Assembly: GCF_013204855.1 (NCBI RefSeq)
Contig: NZ_JABMKZ010000003.1
Coordinates: forward strand, 1-64,000
DNA length: 64,000 bases
Direction of reading: 5' to 3'
Source: Paenibacillus alba
GTDB lineage: Bacteria; Bacillota; Bacilli; Paenibacillales; NBRC-103111
Part shown: piece by piece, positions 52,993 through 60,040 of the stretch
Position numbering within the stretch: position 1 is the stretch's first letter
Layout of the letters: every line of letters starts with the position of its first letter
Notes under the pieces: model-generated
What the model saw: only the letters and a program-made list of their open reading frames with translations
Told to the model about the DNA's origin: nothing
Database searches by the model: none
Made by a program: the position numbers and the translations under genes

Positions 52993-53187
52993 TTAGTTCA
53001 GCGGAAAATCAGTTTGGGGATCCTCGCTGAGGCTGTTTTCCATCACCTCTACATAATTGTCAACCGTGTCCAGAACCTGGCTCAGCTGCCACCGGCTAAA
53101 AACAATGCCGTCAGCTTGTATAGCGTTATATGTGCTCTCTTGTTTGCTAATTTTGAAACCTCGGTAGTTCTCATAGATCGTTCTCAT
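52993..53187 (-). CDS. Small hypothetical protein (64 residues)
   Basis: 64 residues, mixed charge, with no membrane segment or signal. The ATG is preceded by GGGAGAG six bases upstream, a good ribosome site, and the protein has a globular-looking N-terminus (RTIYENYRGFKISKQEST) and an acidic C-terminus. It ends close to the repeat cluster. No family recognised. It lies downstream of the AraC regulator on the same strand with a 105-base gap. Confidence 0.6.
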   Translation of the reverse strand: MRTIYENYRGFKISKQESTYNAIQADGIVFSRWQLSQVLDTVDNYVEVMENSLSEDPQTDFPLN

Positions 53188-53292
53188 TCTGATCTCTCCC
53201 TCGCTTTGGTGTATCTCTTAAACTACCATCAATCGCAACATTTTGGTAGAGGTGTAAAATGATAGAAAATGTCTGTTTTTGACTATGACAAA

Positions 53293-54174
53293 TTAGTTTG
53301 GTTTATTCGTTTTTCTGCATTGCTGTCGATATTGTGTAGGTGGCACGCCGATCTGCTTCTTGAATGCTTTGGAAAAACTGAATAAATCCGGATAACCGAC
53401 AGAATTGGCGATTTCCGATAGCGTGTAGGAGGTTTGCTCGAGAAGCAGCTTCGCTTCGTCCATTTTCAGATTCTGAAGATACTGCATCGGGGTCACGCCA
53501 TACGTTTTGCCGAATTGCTTGGTGAAATGGGTACGTTCCACACCAACATGCTCGGAAACCCGTTCTACTGTAATTCCTTCGGCATAATGGATCTGCATAT
53601 AGGCGACGCCTTGCTCCAGCCATGACATTGCGCGATTGGCTTGCGCTGAGGTGGGCTTTCTGATGCCAGTCAGCTCATCAAACACGTGATAAAAACAACG
53701 TAACCGCGCTAAATCCGTGAGCTGCCGTTCACTGTCGCTAACCGCATTCATGAAGTCCCACATCAGCTGAATGCTAGCTGGGCTAAGGACGCCTGAGAGA
53801 TGGGGGGTATGAGGATTCAGCCCGATGCGCTCGAGAAGCTGGAGTGATTGCTTGCCGTCAAAGGCGACGAAAATTTTGCGCAGCGGATTGTGGGCATCCG
53901 ACATATATTCATGCGTGACCTGTGGAAATAAGCAAAACATATCATGTTGTCCTAGTGCAAAGGTTTGATTATTTTGCTGAAAGGTACCCTCGCCCTCCAA
54001 AACAAAAATTAAATAATAGTAAGGGGTTGTTCGAGGACCGATATGATAGTTGGATTTGGCCATGTTGTAACCGAGCCGGATGGGCCAGGCGCTCCCTGAC
54101 TTTTCAAAGTCAGACGGGGTGAAATAATAAATTTCCAGAAATTCATGATGGTCTTCACGCATATTTGTTCTCAA
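53293..54174 (-). CDS. AraC family transcriptional regulator
   Basis: About 293 residues. An N-terminal cupin sensor domain (YYYLIFVLEGEGTF and LGQHDMFCLFPQVTHEY) is joined to a C-terminal AraC double helix-turn-helix (VGVERTHFTKQFGKTYG and VGYPDLFSFSKAFKKQIG). I place the start at TTG 54174 because AGAGGTG lies six bases upstream; GTG 54228 and ATG 54162 are alternatives. It is divergent from the SsuD/importer operon, with a promoter and leader element in the 324-base gap. It is therefore the likely regulator of that operon, and its cupin may bind the imported sulfonated compound (inference). Confidence 0.85.
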   Translation of the reverse strand: MRTNMREDHHEFLEIYYFTPSDFEKSGSAWPIRLGYNMAKSNYHIGPRTTPYYYLIFVLEGEGTFQQNNQTFALGQHDMFCLFPQVTHEYMSDAHNPLRKIFVAFDGKQSLQLLERIGLNPHTPHLSGVLSPASIQLMWDFMNAVSDSERQLTDLARLRCFYHVFDELTGIRKPTSAQANRAMSWLEQGVAYMQIHYAEGITVERVSEHVGVERTHFTKQFGKTYGVTPMQYLQNLKMDEAKLLLEQTSYTLSEIANSVGYPDLFSFSKAFKKQIGVPPTQYRQQCRKTNKPN

Positions 54175-54326
54175 AGGAAACACCTCTTTTTCACATGTCT
54201 TTGGAGAATTCGAATTAATGTTAATCACATATTTTACCTGTTGTAAAAGGTTTGATTAATAAATTTGGCTATTTCGAATCAAGTATAACCCACAAAATGA
54301 CAAATGAAAAACAACGCGAAATGACA

Positions 54327-54356
54327 TTGACCATCCATGCGGTTCGCTGATATGAT
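54327..54356 (+). promoter_or_regulatory. Promoter of the SsuD/importer operon
   Basis: TTGACC (54327-54332), 18-base spacer, TATGAT (54351-54356). Transcription should start near 54363, giving a leader of about 135 bases that contains a hairpin (ATTCCTAC/GTAGGGAAT, about 54370-54393), a conserved element and a short frame. Confidence 0.65.
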
Positions 54357-54394
54357 ACAAATGCATTCTATTCCTACTGTTTTTGTAGGGAATC

Positions 54395-54470
54395 AACCAG
54401 ACAACTGGAGATGACAATGAGCGCTCGTTGTCCATACTTATTTATTGCAAGTTCTTGCAATTATACATAA
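54395..54470 (+). promoter_or_regulatory. Leader element with short Cys-containing reading frame (17 codons)
   Basis: AACCAGACAACTGGAGATG (54395-54413) contains the hairpin CCAG-ACAA-CTGG and a GGAG. The ATG at 54417, six bases after GGAG, opens MSARCPYLFIASSCNYT and stops at 54470, 28 bases before the monooxygenase start. A nearly identical element (17 of 19 bases), followed in the same phase by a frame ending CLFFVSSAC, lies at 59952-60024. The 3' part (54412-54438) can form a long hairpin. This could be a leader peptide for cysteine- or sulfur-dependent control (inference). Confidence 0.5.
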
Positions 54471-54498
54471 TGACATCAAGTCGACAGGAGAGCCTGAG

Positions 54499-55698
54499 AT
54501 GACACTTCATAAAGAGATTGAATTTGGTTGGTTTTTACCGACTTCCGGGGACGGCAAATATGTCGGTGTTGCACCGGAAAGAGAAGCTACACTCGCGTAT
54601 TTGATTCAAGTTGCCCAAGCGGCAGAGCAGTCTGGTTTTGGGTTTGTGCTCATTCCAACGGGCGGCGCCTGTTTGGATGCATGGGTTGTGGGTTCAGCTG
54701 TGATGAGTCATACGACAACGTTAAGACCGCTTGTAGCCGTTAGACCAGGCCTAGTTGCCCCCGTTCTGGCAGCACGCATGGGGGCCGCACTCGATGTACT
54801 GTCAGGCGGCCGAGCGATGATTAATGTTGTAACCGGAAGCTCTGTGCAGGATTTAGAAGAATTAGGGGATCCTTTGGCGCACGCTCACGACGAAAGATAT
54901 GAACGGGCGAGAGAATATGTAGAAGTCATGCAGCAAGCTTGGACACAGACAGATGTGCTTTCGGCTTCGGAGTTTGCCGATACGGCGAATGCACAGTCAG
55001 TGAAAGAGAAACCCCTTTATCAAGGGAAATATTATCAGTTTAATCGACCAGTCAGCTCGCCGCTGACGATTCAGAAGCCTCATCCGCCTTTTTATTTGGG
55101 AGGCAGTTCGCCGGCTGCCAAGCGATTGGCTGTAGAGTGTGCGGACACTTATCTCATGTGGGGAGAGCCTCATGATTGGATTCGGGAGCAAATAGCCGAA
55201 ATTGAAACGGTCCGTTCTGCATACCAGGAAGAGACCGGCACCTATCGCCCGCTTAAGTATGGCTTGCGTGCGCAAGTGTTGGTTCGAGATACAGAAGAAG
55301 CCGCATGGGCAGCAGCATGGGAATGCATTTCCAAAGTATCACCGGAAGCGATCGAGCAGGCTCAAGCTGCCTTCGCGAAAACAGATGCGACCAATCAGCA
55401 GCGCCAGAACGATTTAAGAGAGCTGTCGAAGAAACAGCAATTTGTGGCAGGACCTAATTTATGGACAGGACTTTCCCTTGTTCGCTCAGGCGGTGCCATT
55501 CTTATTGTGGGCACAGCGGATCAAGTAGCTGACCGTCTGGTGGAATATGCGGAGCTAGGCATATCTTCGTTTATTCTTTCCGGGTATCCGCATTTGGAGG
55601 AAGCAGAAACCTTTGGTCAAGCGGCATTACCTTTATTTCATGCAAAATGGCAGCAAAAGCTCGCATTAGCTGAAGCTTCATCTCTATCCAGCCATTAA
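54499..55698 (+). CDS. SsuD-type FMNH2-dependent alkanesulfonate monooxygenase
   Basis: 399 residues, LLM-class flavin monooxygenase. It follows Escherichia coli SsuD along its length: FGWFLPTSGDGKYVG, FVLIPTGG, GRAMINVVTGSS, FYLGGSSPAAKRLA, TYLMWGEP and GPNLWTGLSLVRSGGA. SsuD cleaves the C-S bond of sulfonates to give sulfite and an aldehyde, using reduced flavin from a separate reductase. ATG 54499 follows AGGAGAG. Three importer genes of carbohydrate type follow without a gap, a pairing unlike the usual SsuABC sulfonate importer and closer to sulfoquinovose monooxygenase loci. No flavin reductase is encoded in the window. Confidence 0.88.
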   Translation: MTLHKEIEFGWFLPTSGDGKYVGVAPEREATLAYLIQVAQAAEQSGFGFVLIPTGGACLDAWVVGSAVMSHTTTLRPLVAVRPGLVAPVLAARMGAALDVLSGGRAMINVVTGSSVQDLEELGDPLAHAHDERYERAREYVEVMQQAWTQTDVLSASEFADTANAQSVKEKPLYQGKYYQFNRPVSSPLTIQKPHPPFYLGGSSPAAKRLAVECADTYLMWGEPHDWIREQIAEIETVRSAYQEETGTYRPLKYGLRAQVLVRDTEEAAWAAAWECISKVSPEAIEQAQAAFAKTDATNQQRQNDLRELSKKQQFVAGPNLWTGLSLVRSGGAILIVGTADQVADRLVEYAELGISSFILSGYPHLEEAETFGQAALPLFHAKWQQKLALAEASSLSSH

Positions 55699-55713
55699 TC
55701 AGGAGGAATTATT

Positions 55714-57009
55714 ATGCGAAAAACTAAAATAAGAGGCGGCTTTCTTATCGCTTCCTTAACGGTTCTATCTTTTTTGACGGCGTGTGCTTCGAGCTCGAAC
55801 ACTTCCGGCACATCCAGCCCGGCTGCATCAGCAGCAGCCACTGCGGCGACGGGCAAGCCTGTTACGATCAGCTTCTTGCACTGGCGCGGTGAAGACGTGA
55901 ATTCCTTGAATGGCCTTATCACGAAGTTTCAAACGGAGAATCCGAACATTAAAGTTGAAATGCAGACGATGCCTTCCGAGCAGTACCAATCCACGGCACA
56001 GGCTAAGTTAGCTGATGGTTCAGTAGGCGATGTGTTTACTTCCTTCCCGGGCGCTCAGTTCGAAGCACTGTCGAAAGCAGGCCTATTCTCCGATCTATCC
56101 GGTGAAAAGTTTCTCAGCAATTTTAATGACACCCTTATTCAAGTTGGCAAAAAAGACGGCAAGCAAGTTGCTGTCCCTTATCAGCTCGTCTATAACGATC
56201 CCATCTATAATGTGAAATTGTTCCAAAAGCTGAATCTGACACCGCCGAAGGACTGGGAAGGTTTCCTTGCGCTTTGCGAAACGTTGAAAAAGAATGGACT
56301 CATTCCGATCGCTTTCGCTGGGACGGATATTGGCCCAGGTCAATTCATGAACACGATGGTTATGAACAATGAACCAAGTGCCGATATTTTCACCAAGGTT
56401 GAAGCAGGCCAAGCCAAATTAACCGACGAGTTCTGGGTCAAAACCTTAACGCAATTCAAAGAGCTAAACGATAAGGGCTACTTGCAGCCTGATGCGCTTG
56501 GCACGAAGGACGCAGCCGCCGGGGCTTTGTTTATTCAGGAAAAAGCAGCGATCCTAGCCAGCGGTTCTTACCAGCTTGCTCAAAACAAAAAGCAAAACCC
56601 GAACCTGGAACAAAAATTATTAGCGCCGATTACGGTAGCCGCGGATCAAGCCAAATTCGAAGGCGTTCATACAAGTACGTTCATGCTCGCCGTTAACAGT
56701 AAATCCAAGCATCCGGCTGAAGCGAAGAAATTCGTCGAGTTCCTTAGCCGCAAAGAGATAGCAGCCACCTATGCTAATGAAACCGGCCAAAACGTAACGG
56801 TGAAGGATGTTCAATATACATCGCCAGAGCTTCAAGTCGCAACAGAGTGGGCCAGCAAAAAAACGCTGTTCCAGCCGCGGTTCAGCATCACCAATGCCGA
56901 TAATCAGAAGGCTGTAACGAACTCCATTCAAGCCGTGCTCAGCGGTAAATCGCCTCAGGATGCGGCTAAGGAAGCGCAAGCGATTATCGAGCAGCATCTC
57001 GTGAAATAA
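55714..57009 (+). CDS. CUT1-type substrate-binding lipoprotein in the sulfonate operon
   Basis: A 431-residue binding protein. The lipoprotein signal ends FLTAC (Cys24), followed by a Ser/Ala-rich linker and a bilobal domain starting TISFLHWRGEDVNSLNG. It shows the sugar-binding-protein pattern MQTMPSEQYQSTAQAKLADG and a C-terminal SGKSPQDAAKEAQAIIEQ. ATCAGGAGG precedes the ATG. It begins 15 bases after the SsuD-like gene, so it is certainly in the same operon. The ligand is probably a sulfonated sugar or sugar-like sulfonate (inference). Confidence 0.85.
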   Translation: MRKTKIRGGFLIASLTVLSFLTACASSSNTSGTSSPAASAAATAATGKPVTISFLHWRGEDVNSLNGLITKFQTENPNIKVEMQTMPSEQYQSTAQAKLADGSVGDVFTSFPGAQFEALSKAGLFSDLSGEKFLSNFNDTLIQVGKKDGKQVAVPYQLVYNDPIYNVKLFQKLNLTPPKDWEGFLALCETLKKNGLIPIAFAGTDIGPGQFMNTMVMNNEPSADIFTKVEAGQAKLTDEFWVKTLTQFKELNDKGYLQPDALGTKDAAAGALFIQEKAAILASGSYQLAQNKKQNPNLEQKLLAPITVAADQAKFEGVHTSTFMLAVNSKSKHPAEAKKFVEFLSRKEIAATYANETGQNVTVKDVQYTSPELQVATEWASKKTLFQPRFSITNADNQKAVTNSIQAVLSGKSPQDAAKEAQAIIEQHLVK

Positions 57010-57010
57010 G

Positions 57011-57886
57011 ATGACACACAATCGACCCGTCTTATGGTTGTTTCTGCTTCCAGGCACGCTGCTTTATCTAGCTTTGTTCGTGGTACCGACAATATCCGGG
57101 TTGTTTTATTCCTTTACGGACTGGGACGGCGTATCGCCGTCCTATCAGCTTGTCGGGCTGAACAATTATGCGAAAACGCTGCACAGTATCGTCTTTCAGA
57201 AAGCGCTCTGGAATAACACGAAGTTCATGCTTGCCGTTGTTATTGCCCAGACAATCCTGTCGCTGGTCTTGGCGCTGCTGCTCGTCAAAAACAGTAAAAT
57301 CCATGTGACCCTGCGGGCGTTGTACTTTTTCCCAACGATCCTCTCCTCGGTTGCTGTGGGGTTGATCTGGTCGTTTATGTATGATCCGTCGCTTGGACTG
57401 ATCAATACGTTATTGAACGAAACGGGGCTCAGCTCCTGGGGACAAAACTGGATCGGCGGCGTGAAGATTGCCTTGTATTCCATTGCTGGCGTTCAAGTTT
57501 GGGCGCATGCCGGACAGATGATGATTGTGTTCGTTGCCGGCCTGCATGCGATTCCCGTGGAATTGTATGAAGCCGCTAGGATGGATGGAGGCACCAAATG
57601 GCAAGTATTCCGCAAGGTCACTTGGCCGCTTTTAGCACCGTCAGCCACGATAGTCGTTGCTTATACAACGATTCAATCATTCAAGGCTTTCGACCTGATC
57701 TTTACCATGACAGACGGTGGGCCGAATTATGCCACTGAGATTTTGACCACTTACATTTATCATACCGCATTTGCGAATTATTCATTTGGAACGGCGTCTG
57801 CCGGATCTGTCTTGTTTTTGATTTTATTAGCAATCTTGACGGCGCTGCAGTTCAAAGCACTGCGAGCAGATCGTGTTTCGTATTAA
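57011..57886 (+). CDS. Carbohydrate ABC transporter permease (MalF-type) in the sulfonate operon
   Basis: A 291-residue permease with six transmembrane helices and EAA loop EAARMDGGTKWQVFRKV. It starts one base after the binding-protein stop and has a poor ribosome site of its own, so translation is probably coupled. It forms the import channel with the following permease. Confidence 0.88.
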   Translation: MTHNRPVLWLFLLPGTLLYLALFVVPTISGLFYSFTDWDGVSPSYQLVGLNNYAKTLHSIVFQKALWNNTKFMLAVVIAQTILSLVLALLLVKNSKIHVTLRALYFFPTILSSVAVGLIWSFMYDPSLGLINTLLNETGLSSWGQNWIGGVKIALYSIAGVQVWAHAGQMMIVFVAGLHAIPVELYEAARMDGGTKWQVFRKVTWPLLAPSATIVVAYTTIQSFKAFDLIFTMTDGGPNYATEILTTYIYHTAFANYSFGTASAGSVLFLILLAILTALQFKALRADRVSY

Positions 57887-57908
57887 GCCAAAAGAGGTCG
57901 TAGCAACT

Positions 57909-58724
57909 ATGGGGATAAAATGGCTCGGTCGCGCTGTATTACTGCTCTATGCCGTGATAATCGCAGCACCTTTATATTTTGTATTTATCTCGTCGTTCAA
58001 AACGACGCAACGCTTTTTTGCTTCACCGCTCGGGTGGCCTAAGCCGTTCACCTTTGCCAATTTTTCGGCGATGTTCAAAGGGCAGACGTTAGGGACATAT
58101 TTTGTGAACAGCATCGAAGTGACGTTGGGTACCGTGCTCATAGAGCTGCTGCTGGGCAGCTTAATTGCTTATGCCTTATTTCGTTTGGGCGGGAAAACGG
58201 CGAGAATCCTGTTTGGCTTATTTATAGCAGGCCTAATTGTGCCTTCGCAGGTGAACATGCTGCCGATTTATTCCCTGACGCATAAGTTAGGCTGGTCAGA
58301 CAGCCTATATGGGCTGATTCTTGTATCTGTGGCAATGCTGATGCCTTTGTCCGTTTTCATGCTGAAGGGCTTCATGCAAGTGTTAAGCACAGAAATCTTG
58401 GAAGCAGGAAGCATAGATGGGGCTAACGAATGGAAGCTGTATTCGCGCATTGCGCTGCCCTTGTCCGCACCATCCTTGGCGGCGACCGCCACATTCTTGT
58501 TCGTGATGGTGTGGAATGATCTCTTAATTCCGATGCTGCTCATTAATAGCAAGTCGAAGCTGACACTGCCGCTGGCTATGCTGCAGTTCCGCGGCGAGTA
58601 TGTCACTGATTATCCGATGCTTTTGACCGGTGTTGTTCTTACAGCTGCGCCGATGGTTGTGATGTTCTTGTTTCTGCAGCGATACTTTGTCGCGGGAGTT
58701 ATGGCAGGGTCGTTGAAAGGATAG
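57909..58724 (+). CDS. Carbohydrate ABC transporter permease (MalG-type) in the sulfonate operon
   Basis: About 271 residues, six transmembrane helices, EAA loop EAGSIDGANEWKLYSRI and C-terminus GVMAGSLKG. ATG 57909 follows AAGAGGTCG at about 11 bases; the overlapping GTG 57873 lacks a ribosome site. The stop codon abuts a large perfect hairpin. No ATPase gene follows, as in the other two importers in this window. Confidence 0.85.
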   Translation: MGIKWLGRAVLLLYAVIIAAPLYFVFISSFKTTQRFFASPLGWPKPFTFANFSAMFKGQTLGTYFVNSIEVTLGTVLIELLLGSLIAYALFRLGGKTARILFGLFIAGLIVPSQVNMLPIYSLTHKLGWSDSLYGLILVSVAMLMPLSVFMLKGFMQVLSTEILEAGSIDGANEWKLYSRIALPLSAPSLAATATFLFVMVWNDLLIPMLLINSKSKLTLPLAMLQFRGEYVTDYPMLLTGVVLTAAPMVVMFLFLQRYFVAGVMAGSLKG

Positions 58725-58760
58725 CACATGTACGGGGATGGGGATTCCCCGTACATGTGC
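58724..58760 (+). terminator. Perfect hairpin at the end of the sulfonate operon
   Basis: GCACATGTACGGGGA pairs with TCCCCGTACATGTGC around a short loop, starting on the last base of the permease stop codon. There is no T-run, so it may be an mRNA-stabilising 3' structure or a factor-dependent terminator. Confidence 0.65.
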
Positions 58761-58909
58761 CAATGAACAAGGCGCGCCAACGTTCAGTATGTGTAAAGCC
58801 TGCGATAATGCAGGCATTTTTCATTTGAATTGGCAGAAAGGGAGGAAAACCTGCAAAAAGGCAGGAATTTCCGGCCTTTTCACGCAGCAATCTGAAATGA
58901 GGCGCAAAA

Positions 58910-58980
58910 GGATGCACATTTGCAGGCATTCGTGAAAATTAGCCATTTTTGGAACAAAAAGATGCACATTTGCAGGTTTT
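58910..58980. repeat. Two copies of GATGCACATTTGCAGG about 51 bases apart
   Basis: AAAGGATGCACATTTGCAGG (from about 58909) and AAAAGATGCACATTTGCAGG (from about 58958) are nearly identical. Each is followed by a different tail. Related GCAGG/CCTGC motifs occur just upstream (58797-58865). Confidence 0.65.
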
Positions 58981-59029
58981 CTCAATCTCTCCTGATCGCA
59001 GACGCCGCATCTCGGCAAGCCTCTGCTCT

Positions 59030-59275
59030 GCAACTCCCAGCCCGCGCAATCCCCAGCCCTCGTAACCCCCAGCCCGCGCAACTCCCGGCCCCCGCAACTT
59101 CCAGTCCCCGCCAACCCAGTCCCCGCAACCCCCAGCCCTCGTAACCCCCAGCCCTCGCAACTCCCAGCACTTGTAACTCGCAGCCCTCGCAACTCGCAGC
59201 CCGCGCAACTCCCAGCACTCCGTAACTCTCAGCACTCGCAACACCCAGTCCCGGCAAGTCCCAGCCCCAGCAAGT
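59030..59275. repeat. 16-bp minisatellite, C-rich on the plus strand
   Basis: About fifteen degenerate copies of CGCAACTCCCAGCCCT lie in tandem. The plus strand is nearly free of G-runs while the minus strand carries many GGG and GGGGG tracts spaced by 5-12 bases, so G-quadruplex formation is possible. The strand asymmetry is strong and unlike the neighbouring DNA. Confidence 0.8.
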
Positions 59276-59355
59276 CGATGTTCCCAAGAACACAGTCCAC
59301 AGTGCTTTATTCATTTCAGTATGCAACTGCGGTACAATTTTTCTTGGAGATTACG

Positions 59356-59385
59356 TTGACAAATATTGGGCACGGATGCTACAAT
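59356..59385 (+). promoter_or_regulatory. Promoter of the small-protein operon
   Basis: TTGACA (59356-59361), 18 bases, TACAAT (59380-59385). The spacer contains GGGCACGG, as does the promoter before the first NtaA-type monooxygenase (61298-61326). A CCAAGTAATCTTATTGG inverted repeat (59404-59420) lies just downstream, in operator position. Confidence 0.65.
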
Positions 59386-59442
59386 TCAAATACATTATTA
59401 ATACCAAGTAATCTTATTGGAATATAACAAAATCTAATTCTG

Positions 59443-59487
59443 ACCGGAAAACCGGAAGCGTGGATGCTTAATCCATGCTTTTTTTTA
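59443..59487 (+). terminator. Leader hairpins: CCGG stem and a terminator before the first gene
   Basis: CCGG-AAAA-CCGG (59444-59455) is followed by AAGCGTGGAT-GCTTA-ATCCATGCTT (59456-59480) and a long T-run. This is a complete intrinsic terminator located between the promoter at 59356-59385 and the gene at 59515, as in attenuated operons. Confidence 0.75.
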
Positions 59488-59514
59488 TTCAAAGTTAAAA
59501 CGGAGGTGTAATCG

Positions 59515-59679
59515 ATGGGACTGTTGTTGGATTCCATAAAGCTTATTAATAAACAAACAACGATATCCGATTTGACGCTTGAACATACATTTACGAAGCT
59601 GGAGCTTTCCTCGAACATACATGGCTCGGGAGCGGGATCTCAGATCCAATCGCTCGCACACGTCAACAAAAAACATTAA
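59515..59679 (+). CDS. Small unrecognised protein (54 residues)
   Basis: ATG 59515 follows ACGGAGGTG at an ideal distance and opens MGLLLDSIKLINKQTTISDL, running 54 codons to TAA. No transmembrane segment or Cys is present; the C-terminus is Gly/Ser/His-rich. It is too short for the usual 60-codon cut-off. It is the first gene after a promoter and an attenuator-like terminator, and leads a run of small genes in a sulfur-related neighbourhood. No function can be assigned. Confidence 0.6.
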   Translation: MGLLLDSIKLINKQTTISDLTLEHTFTKLELSSNIHGSGAGSQIQSLAHVNKKH

Positions 59680-59698
59680 TCCAAAGGTGGTAGCGGAA

Positions 59699-59914
59699 AT
59701 GAATCGTACAAATATTTCTTATAATGATGTTCCTGTTGTCGTGAATTTGATCGGCACCGATCTCAAGCTGATTCCATCCTTGTTGTCCGCTCTAAAGCAT
59801 AACAAAATTACGTTGGGAGCGATTCATAATCCACCGCTGCAAATTGATTTATTCAGCTCCGAAGCGCTTCTTTATTCCGATGACGGCGATAAATTTCGGA
59901 TTCCTATTTTTTGA
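59699..59914 (+). CDS. Small unrecognised protein (71 residues)
   Basis: 71 residues starting MNRTNISYNDVPVVVNLIGT at ATG 59699, behind AAAGGTGG. The frame is open further upstream, but that part overlaps the 54-residue gene out of phase and is not used. The sequence looks like a small alpha/beta protein (PVVVNLIGT, LIPSLLSALKHNKITLGAI). It lies 19 bases after the preceding small gene and 8 bases before the next. No family recognised. Confidence 0.65.
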   Translation: MNRTNISYNDVPVVVNLIGTDLKLIPSLLSALKHNKITLGAIHNPPLQIDLFSSEALLYSDDGDKFRIPIF

Positions 59915-59922
59915 TTCAGGTG

Positions 59923-60024
59923 GTGAAACCGTGGAATGATACTATCTACCAAACCAGTCAACTGGAGGTGCATGATCCTAAGCAGGATGAGATGTGCCTC
60001 TTTTTCGTTTCATCAGCATGCTAA
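59923..60024 (+). CDS. 33-residue peptide with C-terminal CLFFVSSAC
   Basis: From GTG 59923 the frame reads MKPWNDTIYQTSQLEVHDPK, then QDEMCLFFVSSAC and TAA. The ribosome site is weak (AGGTG touching the start). An internal ATG at 59992 with AGGA upstream would give just MCLFFVSSAC. The nucleotides 59952-59970 repeat the element in front of the SsuD operon (17 of 19 bases), and both frames end in a similar Cys-bounded hydrophobic/Ser segment. Its stop is 16 bases before the HPr-like gene. It may be a leader peptide, a tiny structural protein or a modified-peptide precursor; the sequence does not decide. Confidence 0.5.
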   Translation: MKPWNDTIYQTSQLEVHDPKQDEMCLFFVSSAC

Positions 60025-60040
60025 CTAAGGAGGTATTTGG

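Larger units (their letters stand above)
58761..59514. other. Gene-free region with three kinds of repeat and a promoter
   Basis: About 750 bases contain a small hairpin (GCCTGC-GATAAT-GCAGGC, 58799-58816), two copies of a GATGCACATTTGCAGG motif, a 16-bp minisatellite and, at its right end, a promoter and a terminator-like hairpin, listed separately. Open frames through the minisatellite are low-complexity artefacts. Confidence 0.65.

Noticed and set aside
58939..59326. Open frames of about 100 codons in several frames over the minisatellite
   Set aside because: They arise from the 16-bp C-rich repeat (Gly/Leu/Arg/Ala-rich translation) on both strands and lack ribosome sites.
59392..59515. 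S-box (SAM-I) or T-box leader before the small-protein operon
   Set aside because: A terminator is present, but the conserved core sequences of these RNAs are absent. It is kept only as an unclassified attenuator.
59579..59698. Upstream extension of the 71-residue protein
   Set aside because: It overlaps the 54-residue gene out of phase, and the internal ATG at 59699 has its own ribosome site.
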